Assembly: GCF_019236475.1 (NCBI RefSeq)
Contig: NZ_JAFAIX010000006.1
Location: 175,062 to 239,061, forward strand
Source: Chitinophaga sp.
GTDB taxonomy: Bacteria; Bacteroidota; Bacteroidia; Chitinophagales; Chitinophagaceae
Length of the DNA stretch: 64,000 nt
Reading direction: 5' to 3'
Below, piece by piece: positions 26,150 through 35,489 of the stretch. The notes beneath the pieces were generated by a model. That model worked only from the letters and a program-made list of their open reading frames with translations, was not told where the DNA came from and ran no database searches. How positions within the stretch are numbered: the first letter of the stretch is position 1; each line of letters opens with the position of its first letter. Made by a program: the position numbers and the translations under genes.

Positions 26150-27490
26150 TTATTCGTTGGTCAAGAAACCTCCTTTACCACGGTAAAGTTTCACTGGTTT
26201 GTCCAGTTTAACTTTCAGAACGGTTACATATTTATCTTGAACGGATTCAGGAACATCGATGTAAACCAGTCCTGGTACAGGGCTCCAGGAGATTTTGCCT
26301 ACAACTTTGTGTTGTAGTTTAGTCCCATTACCAACTACGCTGATATCTTCAATTTTATTGCTCAGACCTTTAATGGCTACCTGACCGCTGGTTTTACCAG
26401 GCAGGAAGAGGTAAAGGGTACTTGAATCCTTGGAAAGGGTAGTAGGGCCATAGAAGTGGCCTTGCGGAATACCTCCAATGGTATTGAAGATAGCTTCTCC
26501 GTTTTTCTTGTTCCAGGCGCCCAGTTCTTTGAGCACATGTACTTGTTCCGCAGGGATGGTACCATCGGCTTTAGGTCCGATGTCCAGCAGGAGGTTCCCG
26601 CCATTGCTCACGGCATCTACGAAGATGGTAATGATTTCGAAAGGCGTTTTCCAGTTAGTGTCTTGTGGTTGCCATCCCCAGTTATTGTTGATGGTCATAC
26701 ACAGTTCCCACCAGTGGTAATGAGGGCGGGTAACTGGGAAGTTCTGCTCAGGGGTGTCATAGTCGCCATACCCTTGCAGACGGCCATTAATGATGGTATT
26801 CGGATTATGGGTGGTGAGCATTTTACGCATTTTCTCTGCTTCCCATTCTTCCGCAGAGTGTTCCCAATCGCCATCAAACCACCACAGATCGGGGTTGAAA
26901 TTATTCATCACTTCTGCCATCTGGCCTTCATAGAAGGTTTGGAATTTCTGCCATCTAGCTGGATCTTTTTTAATATCGTAGCGGTTGCTGTCTTTCAGGA
27001 ACTGCGGATAATTACTGTTAGACCAGTCGATTAGCGAAAAATAGGCACCACATTTGATGCTATCGCGGCGCAATGCGGCGTAGAAGGGCGTCAGAACGTC
27101 TCTTTTTGCCGGTGTGCTGTTAGCTACATCAAGTTTACTTAATTTACTGTCCCACAGGGCTACACCGTCATGGTGTTTGGTGGTCATCACTGCGTATCTG
27201 GCGCCGGATTCCTTGATGAGGTCCGCCCATTCCTGTGGATTATATTTATCAGCGGTAAATCCTTTTAGCTGAGCCATATAATCAGGATAAGAAATTTTCT
27301 TGTTGTGGAATGACCAGGATTCGTCCACGCCTTTTACAGAATAAATGCCCCAGTGGATAAAAATGCCCAATTTGGCATCGGCGAACCACTGCATTTTGTC
27401 TTTAATTTCGGTGGGATTTGTTTTCTGTTGCGCGTTTGCGCTTGAAAATAGCTGAAAGGCACAGGCACCCAGCAGGATCAGTCTTCTCAT
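26150..27490 (-). CDS. Alpha-L-fucosidase, GH29
   Basis: A 446-residue exo-fucosidase that removes terminal alpha-L-fucose from glycans. The signal peptide MRRLILLGACAFQLFSSANA points to the periplasm. GH29 features are present: FIHWGIYSVKG near the N-terminus, AVMTTKHHDGVALWDS (active-site His pair), the nucleophile Asp in WWFDGDWEHS, and GGNLLLDIGPKADGTIP. The C-terminal domain (about 350-446) is a beta-sandwich. An in-frame Met 14 codons further upstream exists, but 27490 fits the signal peptide. It is divergent from the sugar nucleotidyltransferase/kinase pair, suggesting a shared glycan-salvage role. Confidence 0.94.
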   Translation of the reverse strand: MRRLILLGACAFQLFSSANAQQKTNPTEIKDKMQWFADAKLGIFIHWGIYSVKGVDESWSFHNKKISYPDYMAQLKGFTADKYNPQEWADLIKESGARYAVMTTKHHDGVALWDSKLSKLDVANSTPAKRDVLTPFYAALRRDSIKCGAYFSLIDWSNSNYPQFLKDSNRYDIKKDPARWQKFQTFYEGQMAEVMNNFNPDLWWFDGDWEHSAEEWEAEKMRKMLTTHNPNTIINGRLQGYGDYDTPEQNFPVTRPHYHWWELCMTINNNWGWQPQDTNWKTPFEIITIFVDAVSNGGNLLLDIGPKADGTIPAEQVHVLKELGAWNKKNGEAIFNTIGGIPQGHFYGPTTLSKDSSTLYLFLPGKTSGQVAIKGLSNKIEDISVVGNGTKLQHKVVGKISWSPVPGLVYIDVPESVQDKYVTVLKVKLDKPVKLYRGKGGFLTNE

Positions 27491-27621
27491 CGTTCCGTTT
27501 AAATTAGTCTTTGAAATAAGTGCTAAACACAAAAAGAAGTGTGAAAATAGTAAGTATTGATTAAATTTAGCGCCGATTATTTCAGGTAAATAATTGAAAA
27601 TTATAAATCTAAAACAAACAA

Positions 27622-28524
27622 ATGCAACCGACTCTTTTGATTTTGGCGGCCGGTATGGCCAGTCGATACGGCAGTTTGAAGCAAATCCAGCAATTTGGCC
27701 CCAGTGGAGAAACCATTATTGACTACTCTATTTATGATGCAATACGCGCAGGATTTGGTAAAATAGTATTTATCATCCGCGAGAATTTTGCGCAGGAATT
27801 TAAAGAAATATTTGAGCCTAAGCTGAAAGGGCGTGTGGCAACTGATTATGTATATCAGGAAATGGATGCATTTGTGGGAAATCACGAGGTACCTGCAGAC
27901 AGAACTAAGCCTTGGGGTACTGCACATGCGATTCTCTGTGCTAAAAACGCCATCAACGAGCCATTTGCGGTAATCAATGCAGATGATTTCTATGGTGCGG
28001 ATGCCTTTGTAAAAATGGCAGCATTCCTGAATGGGGAGTCTAAAACTGATATCTACAGCGTAGTAGGTTATGAGCTGGGCAAAACCATCAGTGAGCATGG
28101 TTCTGTATCTCGCGGCGTTTGCGCAGTAGATGGTGCTGGATTCCTGTCTGAAATCAATGAGCGTACAAAAATTTATACAGATAACGGACAGATTGTTTAC
28201 GAAAACGGCGATGGTAGCAAACACCCGCTGGGAGCGCAAACACCTGTGTCCATGAACTTCTGGGGTTTTGATCCTAGTGTGTTCGCGCTGAGCCAGGATC
28301 TGTTTAATGAGTTCCTGGATAAGAATATCAGCAATCCAAAGGCAGAGTTTTTCATTCCGATCGTAGCCGATGAATTTATTCGTCGTGGCAAAGGGAAAGT
28401 GAAAGTGCTGCCTACCAGTTCTCAGTGGTTCGGTGTTACCTACAAAGAAGATGCACCGGGCGTACAGGCTAGCCTGTCGGAGCTGGTAGCCCAAGGAGCA
28501 TATCCCAACAATTTATGGAAATAA
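27622..28524 (+). CDS. Sugar-1-phosphate nucleotidyltransferase family protein
   Basis: A 300-residue nucleotidyltransferase with the Rossmann-like signature LLILAAGMASRYGSLKQIQQ at the N-terminus and a metal/sugar site around AVINADDFYGADAF. It would make an NDP-sugar from a sugar 1-phosphate and NTP, in the cytoplasm. The next gene is a NahK-like kinase starting at its stop codon (TAATG), so the pair would turn a free hexosamine or hexose into a 1-phosphate and then a nucleotide sugar. The specific sugar and nucleotide are not determinable here. Short AT-rich promoter region, no clear consensus box. Confidence 0.88.
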   Translation: MQPTLLILAAGMASRYGSLKQIQQFGPSGETIIDYSIYDAIRAGFGKIVFIIRENFAQEFKEIFEPKLKGRVATDYVYQEMDAFVGNHEVPADRTKPWGTAHAILCAKNAINEPFAVINADDFYGADAFVKMAAFLNGESKTDIYSVVGYELGKTISEHGSVSRGVCAVDGAGFLSEINERTKIYTDNGQIVYENGDGSKHPLGAQTPVSMNFWGFDPSVFALSQDLFNEFLDKNISNPKAEFFIPIVADEFIRRGKGKVKVLPTSSQWFGVTYKEDAPGVQASLSELVAQGAYPNNLWK

Positions 28525-29606
28525 TGCCCAACAAGCAAATCCTTCAGGCTTTCGGACTTGAGCCTGAAGGATTGAATGTCCGACGATTCGGATCAGGACA
28601 TATCAACAACACTTTTCTGCTGGAAAAGAAAGAGGATGGCAGTAAATATGTTTTACAGAAAATCAATGTAAACGTATTCAAGGAACCAGGTATTATAGCC
28701 TCCAATCAAAGAATGGCAGCTGATTATCTGGCAATACATCATCCGGGGTATCTGTTTATCACGCCCATTCCCACTGTTAGCGGAGATGAGCTGTTTGTGA
28801 TCGACAACGAATACTGGCGTATGATTCCCTTTATTGCGGATTCTGTAACAGTGGATCAGGCAGATAACCCAAAGCAGGCTTTTGAAGCTGCCAAACAATT
28901 TGGACGCATGGCCAATTACCTTTCGGGGATCGATCTGAAACCGTTTAAAGCTTCTATTCCAAATTTCCACAATCTTACGCTGCGTTATGCCGCCTTCCAG
29001 GAAGCTATACGTCATGCTTCAGAAGAAAGAAGAAATGCTGCAGAAGGGATGATTGATGAATTCCTCCGCTACTCCGATATCGCAGTGACGTATGAGCAGT
29101 TGAAGACAAACCCGGAATTCAGGGACCATCTGATGCACCACGATACCAAAATCAATAACGTATTACTCAATAAGGATACTTTCGAAGGTATATGTGTGTG
29201 CGACCTGGATACGCTGATGCCGGGAAAAATCATCTCTGATCTCGGCGACATGGTGAGAACTTACGTCTGCCCTGTGTCTGAAGAAGAGAAAGACTTCACG
29301 CAAGTCGTTATCCGCGAAGAGTATTTCGAAGCATTAATGCAGGGATATCTCGGAGAAATTGGCGGTACACTTACCAAAGTGGAAAAAGAACAACTGTTCT
29401 TCGCAGGAAAGTTCATGATCTACATGCAGGGAATACGATTCCTCACAGATTATCTGAACGGGGATGTCTATTACCCAATCAAGTACCCAACTCATAATTT
29501 TGATCGTGCTAAAAATCAACTGACATTACTTCAGCGATTGATCGAAAAACAAGATGTTTTGCAGGAAATAATTAATAAATGCCTGCGTGTCAGTGAACAG
29601 GTTTAG
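28524..29606 (+). CDS. NahK-like anomeric sugar kinase (APH family)
   Basis: A 360-residue kinase of the aminoglycoside phosphotransferase fold. The nucleotide-binding N-lobe has RFGSGHINNTFLLEKKEDGS; the catalytic loop is MHHDTKINNVLL, followed by the Mg-binding VCDLDTLMPGKIISDLGDMV. This HxDTKxNN...DLDTxMPG pattern is what is known from N-acetylhexosamine 1-kinase (NahK) of bifidobacteria, so it probably phosphorylates GlcNAc, GalNAc or a related sugar at C1. The TAATG overlap with the nucleotidyltransferase supports start 28524; an ATG at 28515 is an alternative. A terminator and a structural double-hairpin element follow. Confidence 0.85.
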   Translation: MPNKQILQAFGLEPEGLNVRRFGSGHINNTFLLEKKEDGSKYVLQKINVNVFKEPGIIASNQRMAADYLAIHHPGYLFITPIPTVSGDELFVIDNEYWRMIPFIADSVTVDQADNPKQAFEAAKQFGRMANYLSGIDLKPFKASIPNFHNLTLRYAAFQEAIRHASEERRNAAEGMIDEFLRYSDIAVTYEQLKTNPEFRDHLMHHDTKINNVLLNKDTFEGICVCDLDTLMPGKIISDLGDMVRTYVCPVSEEEKDFTQVVIREEYFEALMQGYLGEIGGTLTKVEKEQLFFAGKFMIYMQGIRFLTDYLNGDVYYPIKYPTHNFDRAKNQLTLLQRLIEKQDVLQEIINKCLRVSEQV

Positions 29607-29633
29607 AAAGTGAACAAAAGAAATGAAGCTATT

Positions 29634-29668
29634 GGAGGCCGTTTCCGCTGGAAACGGCCTCCTTATTT
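29634..29668 (+). terminator. Terminator after the nucleotidyltransferase-kinase pair
   Basis: A perfect 13-bp stem GGAGGCCGTTTCC / GGAAACGGCCTCC (29634-29646 with 29650-29662), loop GCT, followed by TTATTTC. It starts 27 bases after the kinase stop. Confidence 0.82.
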
Positions 29669-29691
29669 CAATGAAATGTTTCCCTTAATGT

Positions 29692-29771
29692 ATATGTTCC
29701 CCCGCATCGCGGGGGAACATATGCCGCATCGGAATAAAAAACGGTCGCAACGCGACCGTTTTTTATTCCGA
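29692..29771. repeat. Double-hairpin element, structural analogue (copy E)
   Basis: Hairpin 1 is a 14-bp stem (29692-29705 with 29709-29722, loop ATC) and hairpin 2 a 20-bp stem (29729-29748 with 29752-29771, loop AAC). The sequence is unlike copies A-D, but the layout is the same: 13-14 bp stem with 3-base loop, A-rich spacer in the second stem, 17-22 bp second stem with 3-base loop. A small open frame across it is an artefact. Confidence 0.6.
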
Positions 29772-29942
29772 CAAAAATCCGCTGAAAAGCAAAAAATGGT
29801 CATTTCTACACAAAATCCACACTGTCATCTCACTATTAAAATTGCAATTTGTTTAGAAAACCCCTAACTAACCGCATTGATTTTTGAATATTTTCAAAAT
29901 CCCTTATAGCAATTAATTTTTGACGAAAAATTTAGCGCCTTA
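29772..29942. other. AT-rich spacer before the ilv promoter
   Basis: No ORF, hairpin or repeat supported by eye. It separates the copy E element from the ilv promoter. Confidence 0.5.
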
Positions 29943-29973
29943 TTGTTTTTTATTTTTTTCACGAATACTTTTG
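29943..29973 (+). promoter_or_regulatory. Promoter of the ilv operon
   Basis: TTG at 29943-29945, a 20-bp spacer and TACTTTTG at 29966-29973 match the Bacteroidota consensus. Predicted transcription start near 29980 is about 24 bases before the leader peptide ATG at 30004. Confidence 0.75.
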
Positions 29974-30003
29974 TATCGATAGAAAAAAATATCACAATCC
30001 TCC

Positions 30004-30120
30004 ATGTGGGAATATAAAGACAATATAAAACTTAATCACATTGTTCCTCAGTTGAACTGGGCGATCACAAAGGTCGTGATTATTGTCGTTGTCATTATTA
30101 GCCACCAGTATGGGGGATAG
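30004..30120 (+). CDS. ilv leader peptide (Val/Ile-rich attenuator peptide)
   Basis: A 38-residue peptide too short for ordinary gene calling. It begins MWEYKDNIK and contains nine consecutive branched-chain residues, VVIIVVVII, at positions 24-32 (bases 30073-30099), then SHQYGG and a TAG at 30118-30120. It starts just after the ilv promoter and precedes an intrinsic terminator, the arrangement known from transcription attenuation in E. coli ilvL. Ribosome stalling at the Val/Ile codons should leave bases 30112-30121 (GGGGGATAGG) free to pair with the terminator's 5' arm. Confidence 0.85.
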   Translation: MWEYKDNIKLNHIVPQLNWAITKVVIIVVVIISHQYGG

Positions 30121-30182
30121 GTACACGTGCATATAACACACTGAGATACGCCTTCCTCCGCAAAGAGGAAGGCTTTTTTTTT
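30112..30182 (+). terminator. ilv attenuator: intrinsic terminator with competing antiterminator
   Basis: Terminator: GCCTTCCTC (30150-30158) pairs with GAGGAAGGC (30165-30173), loop CGCAAA, then nine T (30174-30182). Antiterminator: GGGGGA-AGG (30112-30117 and 30119-30121, one bulged U) pairs with CCTTCCTCC (30151-30159), using one G-U pair, and would destroy the terminator. The antiterminator strand overlaps the leader stop codon, so a ribosome that finishes translation covers it and lets the terminator form. A small stem ATCAC/GTGAT (30064-30068 with 30076-30080) may be the pause structure. Confidence 0.85.
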
Positions 30183-30214
30183 GACCACTATTGACTGTTA
30201 ATAATTTCAATTTT

Positions 30215-31117
30215 ATGTATAGCTATTACAACGACAACACCATTATTTATCTCGACGGTGAATTCCGCAAAGCATCTGCTTCTACTACTGACCTGTATGG
30301 ACAATCTCTCCACTACGGATACGCTGTTTTTGAAGGCATCCGCGCCTACAAAACCGCAAACGGAGAAGTTAAAATCTTCAAAGCAAAAGAACACTACGAC
30401 AGGCTCCGTCGCTCTTGCGAATTAATCCATATCCCTTTCAAGTGGACAAATGAAGAACTGATCGAAGCTACCTACAAGATGCTGGAGATGAACAACATGG
30501 AAGAAGCATACATCAGACCATTGGTGTTCTGCCCGCCAAACATGACACTCAAAGCCGCAGCAGAAAGCCACATCTTGATCTGCGCATGGGAATGGGGCGC
30601 TTACCTTGGTGAAAAACTACTCAGAGTAATGACTTCCTCCTTCGAACGTCCAAATCCGAAAGCTTTCAAGATCGAATCTAAGTCGGCAGGCCTTTATGTA
30701 AACTCCATACTCGCCTCGCAGGAAGCCAAAGAAAAAGGCTACGATGAAGGACTGCTGCTGGATCAGCAAGGTTACGTTGCAGAAGGACCAGGTGCCAACG
30801 TATTCTTCGAAAAAGACGGTAAAGTATTCACTCCCCCTCCTGGCTCTATCCTCCCTGGTATCACCCGTGCCACCGTTATTGAACTTTGCCAAGAATTGAA
30901 TATCCCATTGGAAGAAAAACTCTTCACTATCGATGAACTCAAACAAGCAGATGCTGCATGGTTCTGTGGTACCGCTGCTGAGGTAATCGGTCTCGAATCC
31001 CTGGATGGTCAGGCATTCGGCAAACCATGGGCAGCATCTCTCGGTAAAGTGCTACAACAGGCTTATAAAGCAAGAGTACTGGAAACAGCATTCGAACGTA
31101 CACCGCAACTGGCATAA
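30215..31117 (+). CDS. ilvE: Branched-chain amino acid aminotransferase
   Basis: A 300-residue class IV PLP aminotransferase that performs the last step of Val, Ile and Leu synthesis and the first of their breakdown. The N-terminus has IIYLDGEFRKASASTTD and SLHYGYAVFEGIRAY; the PLP lysine is in ESKSAGLYVNSILAS; the C-terminal cofactor loop is EVIGLESL. The start is taken at the ATG 30215 (MYSYYNDN); a TTG 24 bases earlier would add eight residues. It is the first structural gene after the attenuator. A long hairpin with a T tract follows before ilvD. Confidence 0.95.
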   Translation: MYSYYNDNTIIYLDGEFRKASASTTDLYGQSLHYGYAVFEGIRAYKTANGEVKIFKAKEHYDRLRRSCELIHIPFKWTNEELIEATYKMLEMNNMEEAYIRPLVFCPPNMTLKAAAESHILICAWEWGAYLGEKLLRVMTSSFERPNPKAFKIESKSAGLYVNSILASQEAKEKGYDEGLLLDQQGYVAEGPGANVFFEKDGKVFTPPPGSILPGITRATVIELCQELNIPLEEKLFTIDELKQADAAWFCGTAAEVIGLESLDGQAFGKPWAASLGKVLQQAYKARVLETAFERTPQLA

Positions 31118-31127
31118 AATATTTCAA

Positions 31128-31238
31128 AAGGCATTGAGTATGAAGCCTCCGGAGTTATTATGAAATGCGTAACAGCAACTCGACTTCAGTCAATGTAATT
31201 AGCTTTATACTTCATGCTTAATGCCTTCTGATTTTTTT
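31128..31238 (+). terminator. Long G-U containing stem with T tract between ilvE and ilvD
   Basis: AAGGCATTGAGTATGAAG (31128-31145) pairs with 31210-31227 over 18 bp, including two G-U pairs that hold only in RNA, enclosing 64 bases. It is followed by CTGATTTTTTT. This could terminate or attenuate transcription between ilvE and ilvD. Confidence 0.55.
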
Positions 31239-31429
31239 GAAGACTGTAAAACGAAAAAGTAAAAACCCTCAACTGTAAAGGGTTTTCGGGCGATGAAGCC
31301 AAATTTGAAGACCGGTTTAAAATGAATTCTTAGTTTGAATATCAAATCCCCACCGGCTAATTTTAAACCAACTTTTAAAATAGGGTTACTATAAACCATT
31401 GGTAATCTGAACTATAATAACTCACAGCA
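31239..31429 (+). other. Leader region of ilvD with two further inverted repeats
   Basis: AAAACCCT/AGGGTTTT (31263-31270 with 31280-31287) and GGTTTAAAAT/ATTTTAAACC (31315-31324 with 31361-31370) can form hairpins. No clear TANNTTTG promoter and no supported ORF were found. The region may carry a second level of control over ilvD onward. Confidence 0.45.
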
Positions 31430-33109
31430 ATGGAATTGAACAAGTACAGCAAAACGATCACGCAAGATCCTACGCAACCAGCCGCACAAGCTATGTTGCA
31501 CGGGATTGGTCTGACAGACGAAGATCTGAAAAAAGCACAGGTAGGCGTGGTGAGCATGGGCTATGATGGCAATACCTGCAATATGCACCTCAACGACCTC
31601 GCTAAGGATGTTAAAAAAGCCGTCTGGGCAAATGATCTGGTCGGACTTAACTTCCACACTATCGGCGTCAGCGACGGTATTAGCAACGGTACGGAAGGTA
31701 TGCGCTATTCTCTCGTCAGCCGCGATCTGATTGCTGATTCTATTGAAACTGTTGTGGGTGCACAATACTATGATGCGGTGATCACCGTACCTGGCTGCGA
31801 TAAAAATATGCCTGGTTCACTCATGGCAATGGGTCGCCTCAATCGCCCGTCTATCATGGTGTACGGCGGTACTATCGCTCCCGGAAAATGGAAAGGTCAA
31901 GACCTCAATATCATCTCTGCTTTCGAAGCACTAGGCCAGAAAATGGCTGGTACCATTGCAGATGAAGACTTCAAAGGTATCGTACACAATGCTTGCCCAG
32001 GCGCTGGCGCTTGTGGTGGTATGTACACTGCCAATACGATGTCTTCTGCTGCAGAAGCACTCGGTATGAGCTTGCCTTACAGCTCATCCAACCCCGCTTT
32101 GAGCCCGGAGAAAAAGAAAGAATGTGAAGATGCTGGTAAATATATCCGTCTGCTCTTAGAAAAAGATATTAAACCCCGCGATATCATGACAAAAGAAGCA
32201 TTTGAAAATGCAGTCACTGTCATCATCGCACTGGGTGGTAGTACCAATGCAGTACTGCATCTCATCGCGATCGCTAAATCTGTTGGGGTACAGTTAACTT
32301 TAGCAGATTTCCAACGCATCAGCGACGCCACTCCACTGATCGCTGACCTGAAGCCTAGTGGTAAATACCTGATGGAAGACCTCCACAATATCGGAGGTGT
32401 ACCATTAGTGATGAAATACCTGCTACAACAGGGACGCCTACACGGAAACTGCATGACAGTAACCGGTAAAACAATCGCAGAAAATTTGGAGTCCGTACCA
32501 AATATTGACTTCGAAAAACAGGATATTATCGTTCCGCTGGAAAAACCATTGAAAGCAAACGGACATATCCAGATATTATACGGCAATCTCGCTACACAAG
32601 GCTCTGTTGCTAAAATCACTGGTAAAGAAGGCGAACGCTTTAAAGGCCCTGCCCGCGTATTCGATGGTGAGTTTGAACTCATCGCTGGTATCCAGTCAGG
32701 TCGTGTGCAAAAAGGGGACGTAGTGGTGATCCGCCAAGTAGGCCCTAAAGGTGCGCCAGGTATGCCTGAAATGCTGAAACCTACTTCCGCTATCATGGGT
32801 GTAGGATTAGGCAAAAGCGTGGCACTGATCACCGATGGCCGCTTCTCCGGTGGTACACACGGATTCGTAGTAGGACATATCACGCCAGAAGCTTTTGAAG
32901 GCGGAAATATTGCCCTCGTTCAAGACAACGATATTATCGAAATAGATGCAGTGAACAATATCATCAATGTAGAAGTGAGCGATGAAGAGCTGGCAGCTCG
33001 TCGTGCTAAATGGGTACAACCTGCATTGAAAGCATCCAATGGAATTTTATTTAAGTACGCAAAACTTGTAAAAAATGCAACAGAAGGATGTGTTACCGAT
33101 GAAGGCTGA
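31430..33109 (+). CDS. ilvD: Dihydroxy-acid dehydratase
   Basis: A 559-residue iron-sulfur dehydratase that converts dihydroxy acids to 2-keto acids in Val, Ile and Leu synthesis. Cluster and metal ligands are seen in [13 protein letters not shown] and [18 protein letters not shown]; the C-terminal [20 protein letters not shown] is diagnostic. Length is normal. It overlaps the start of ilvB by 11 bases (or 35 with the earlier start), a sign of translational coupling. Confidence 0.97.
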   Translation: MELNKYSKTITQDPTQPAAQAMLHGIGLTDEDLKKAQVGVVSMGYDGNTCNMHLNDLAKDVKKAVWANDLVGLNFHTIGVSDGISNGTEGMRYSLVSRDLIADSIETVVGAQYYDAVITVPGCDKNMPGSLMAMGRLNRPSIMVYGGTIAPGKWKGQDLNIISAFEALGQKMAGTIADEDFKGIVHNACPGAGACGGMYTANTMSSAAEALGMSLPYSSSNPALSPEKKKECEDAGKYIRLLLEKDIKPRDIMTKEAFENAVTVIIALGGSTNAVLHLIAIAKSVGVQLTLADFQRISDATPLIADLKPSGKYLMEDLHNIGGVPLVMKYLLQQGRLHGNCMTVTGKTIAENLESVPNIDFEKQDIIVPLEKPLKANGHIQILYGNLATQGSVAKITGKEGERFKGPARVFDGEFELIAGIQSGRVQKGDVVVIRQVGPKGAPGMPEMLKPTSAIMGVGLGKSVALITDGRFSGGTHGFVVGHITPEAFEGGNIALVQDNDIIEIDAVNNIINVEVSDEELAARRAKWVQPALKASNGILFKYAKLVKNATEGCVTDEG

Positions 33110-34826
33110 GAAAGAAGCCGATAAGCGGTTAGACGTTAAACCTGTAATCACCGGCGCAGAAGCGCTGATGCGTTCCCTCGTAGCAGAAGGCGTTGAAACG
33201 ATCTTCGGTTATCCTGGTGGTGCTATTATGCCAATCTATGACGCCCTGTACGATTTTCAGGATCAAGTGCATCATATACTTGTAAGGCATGAACAGGGTG
33301 CGACGCATGCCGCTCAAGGTTATGCGCGCAGCTCCGGCAAGGTGGGCGTAGCTTTTGCTACCTCCGGCCCAGGCGCTACCAACCTGGTAACAGGTCTGGC
33401 AGATGCTTATATGGACAGTACACCTATGGTTTGCATCACTGGTCAGGTGGCTGCTTCTCTCTTAGGTACTGACGCTTTTCAGGAAACAGACGTGATTGGT
33501 ATTACCATGCCTATCACTAAATGGAATATACAAGTCACAAAACAGGAAGATATTCCTGCTGCTATTGCCAAAGCATTCTACATTGCCCGCAGTGGCCGTC
33601 CAGGCCCTGTGTTGGTGGATATTACCAAGAATGCACAGGTAGGCAAATGTGAATTCGAATACAAAAAATGTGAGTTCATCCGCAGTTATCAGCCTATCCC
33701 AGAACTGGATAATGAGGCGGTAACAGCAGCGGCTGCACTGATCAATAGCGCTAAGAAACCATATATCTTCTGTGGTCATGGCGTATTGATTGCTGGCGCT
33801 GAAAATCAACTCCTCGAACTGGCAGAGAAAGCGCAGATCCCTGTTGCTTCTACACTGCTCGGATTATCTGCTGTACCAGTGGATCATCCGCTGTACGGCG
33901 GTCTCCTGGGTATGCACGGGAACTATGCACCCAACATGCTCACTTGCGAATGTGATCTCGTGATTGCAGTAGGTATGCGCTTCGACGACCGTGTAACCGG
34001 CGACGTGAATACTTTCGTTAAACAAGCGAAAGTAATCCATATCGAAATCGATGCCGCTGAGATCAATAAAATCATCCGTGCAGATGTAGCTATTCATGCA
34101 GATGCGAAAACAGCGCTGGAAGCACTGAACAAGCTGATCATGCCTGCTCGCCACGACGAATGGCTAAAGGAGTTCGAAGTTGGTCACAAAAAAGAATACG
34201 ATAAAGTGCAGCACCGCGAACTCTATCCAGAGACGGGTGAAATAAAAATGGCAGAAGCGGTACGACTGATCTCCGAGAAAACAAAGGGTGAAGCCATCCT
34301 GGTGACGGACGTGGGCCAACACCAAATGATCGCGTCTCGCTACTACCGTTTTAAAAATCCAAATACTAACATTACCTCCGGTGGTATGGGTACAATGGGC
34401 TTCTCTGTACCTGCCGCTATGGGCGCAAAAATGGGCGCTCCAGAGAAAGAGGTCGTAGCCGTAATTGGCGATGGCTGCTTCCAAATGACATTACAGGAAC
34501 TGGGAACTATTTACCAATCACAGATTGGTGTGAAAATGGTCATCCTGAACAACAACTTCCTGGGAATGGTAAGACAATGGCAGCAACTGTTTTTTGACAA
34601 ACGCTATTCCTCCACTGAAATGACTAATCCTGATTTTGTACAGATTGCCAAAGGATTCTTTATCCCCGGTAAGAAAGTATCAGCAAGGGAAGACCTGTCA
34701 TCAGCAATCGACGAAATGCTCGCTACACCAGGCGCATACCTGCTGGAAATTGTGGTGGAAAAAGAAGATAACGTATTCCCTATGGTACCTGCAGGAGCTC
34801 CGGTCTCCTCTATTCGCTTAGAGTAG
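33099..34826 (+). CDS. ilvB: Acetolactate synthase, large catalytic subunit
   Basis: A thiamine diphosphate enzyme (575 residues from 33099) that condenses pyruvate with pyruvate or 2-ketobutyrate. The catalytic Glu is in [17 protein letters not shown], the FAD/ThDP fold has [15 protein letters not shown], and the ThDP motif runs from [12 protein letters not shown] to [17 protein letters not shown] 33099 is chosen over ATG 33075 because AGAAGG at 33082-33087 resembles a ribosome-binding site and the overlap with ilvD is shorter; the earlier start would add eight residues. The regulatory subunit follows. Confidence 0.96.
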   Translation: MKAEKEADKRLDVKPVITGAEALMRSLVAEGVETIFGYPGGAIMPIYDALYDFQDQVHHILVRHEQGATHAAQGYARSSGKVGVAFATSGPGATNLVTGLADAYMDSTPMVCITGQVAASLLGTDAFQETDVIGITMPITKWNIQVTKQEDIPAAIAKAFYIARSGRPGPVLVDITKNAQVGKCEFEYKKCEFIRSYQPIPELDNEAVTAAAALINSAKKPYIFCGHGVLIAGAENQLLELAEKAQIPVASTLLGLSAVPVDHPLYGGLLGMHGNYAPNMLTCECDLVIAVGMRFDDRVTGDVNTFVKQAKVIHIEIDAAEINKIIRADVAIHADAKTALEALNKLIMPARHDEWLKEFEVGHKKEYDKVQHRELYPETGEIKMAEAVRLISEKTKGEAILVTDVGQHQMIASRYYRFKNPNTNITSGGMGTMGFSVPAAMGAKMGAPEKEVVAVIGDGCFQMTLQELGTIYQSQIGVKMVILNNNFLGMVRQWQQLFFDKRYSSTEMTNPDFVQIAKGFFIPGKKVSAREDLSSAIDEMLATPGAYLLEIVVEKEDNVFPMVPAGAPVSSIRLE

Positions 34827-34875
34827 TACCGCAGCATTCACGCGTATTGTTTATCAGTAATTCACAACAGGACTT

Positions 34876-35412
34876 ATGCAAAAAGAATATACAGTCACGG
34901 TATATACGGAGGATCGTATAGGTATCACCAACCGTATCACCATCATCTTTACCCGCAGGGGCATCAATATCACCAGTCTTACCACTGCTGAAACAGAGAT
35001 TCCTGGTGTGTACAAGTTTGTTATAACGGTAATGTCTACACGCGAACTGCTGGACAAGGTAGTCGGACAGATTGAGCGGCTGATTGAGATTCACCGTGCA
35101 TTTGTACATGAGGAAGACGAGGTGGTATACCAGGAGCTGGCTCTCTATAAAATCTCTACCAAGGCATTACATACTGCCGGAGATGTGGAGAAGCTGATTC
35201 GCGAGAATAATGCACGTATTCTCACTATTACCGGCGACTATTTCGTAATAGAAAAAACAGGCCATCAGCAAGAGCTGGTTGATTTTATCAAGAAGCTGGA
35301 ACCATATGGGCTGATAGAATATACTAAAAGCGGGCGCGTAGCGATTGTCAAGTGGAGTCGTCGTTTCCATGAACATCTGAAAGAACTGGATAAATCCGTA
35401 GCCAGCTATTAA
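34876..35412 (+). CDS. ilvN: Acetolactate synthase, small regulatory subunit
   Basis: A 178-residue regulatory subunit that confers feedback inhibition by branched-chain amino acids on the catalytic subunit. The N-terminal ACT domain (about 1-75) reads EYTVTVYTEDRIGITNRITI and RRGINITSLTTAETE. The C-terminal domain (about 80-178) contains ILTITGDYFVIEKTGHQQEL. It lies 49 bases after ilvB and 77 bases before ilvC. Confidence 0.94.
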   Translation: MQKEYTVTVYTEDRIGITNRITIIFTRRGINITSLTTAETEIPGVYKFVITVMSTRELLDKVVGQIERLIEIHRAFVHEEDEVVYQELALYKISTKALHTAGDVEKLIRENNARILTITGDYFVIEKTGHQQELVDFIKKLEPYGLIEYTKSGRVAIVKWSRRFHEHLKELDKSVASY

Positions 35413-35489
35413 TCTTAGACATCTTATTCATTCACAATTCACACCTGGCTTCGTGTACTACACGGGCCAAATGCAAAAAAGAAAACAAC

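Noticed and set aside
29610..29867. An 85-codon open frame after the sugar kinase
   Set aside because: It spans three perfect hairpins and the spacer; it is explained by the terminator and the double-hairpin element.
31140..31163. A seven-codon frame with two Leu codons between ilvE and ilvD
   Set aside because: Too short and without a run of regulatory codons; it sits in the 5' arm of the stem. Probably chance.
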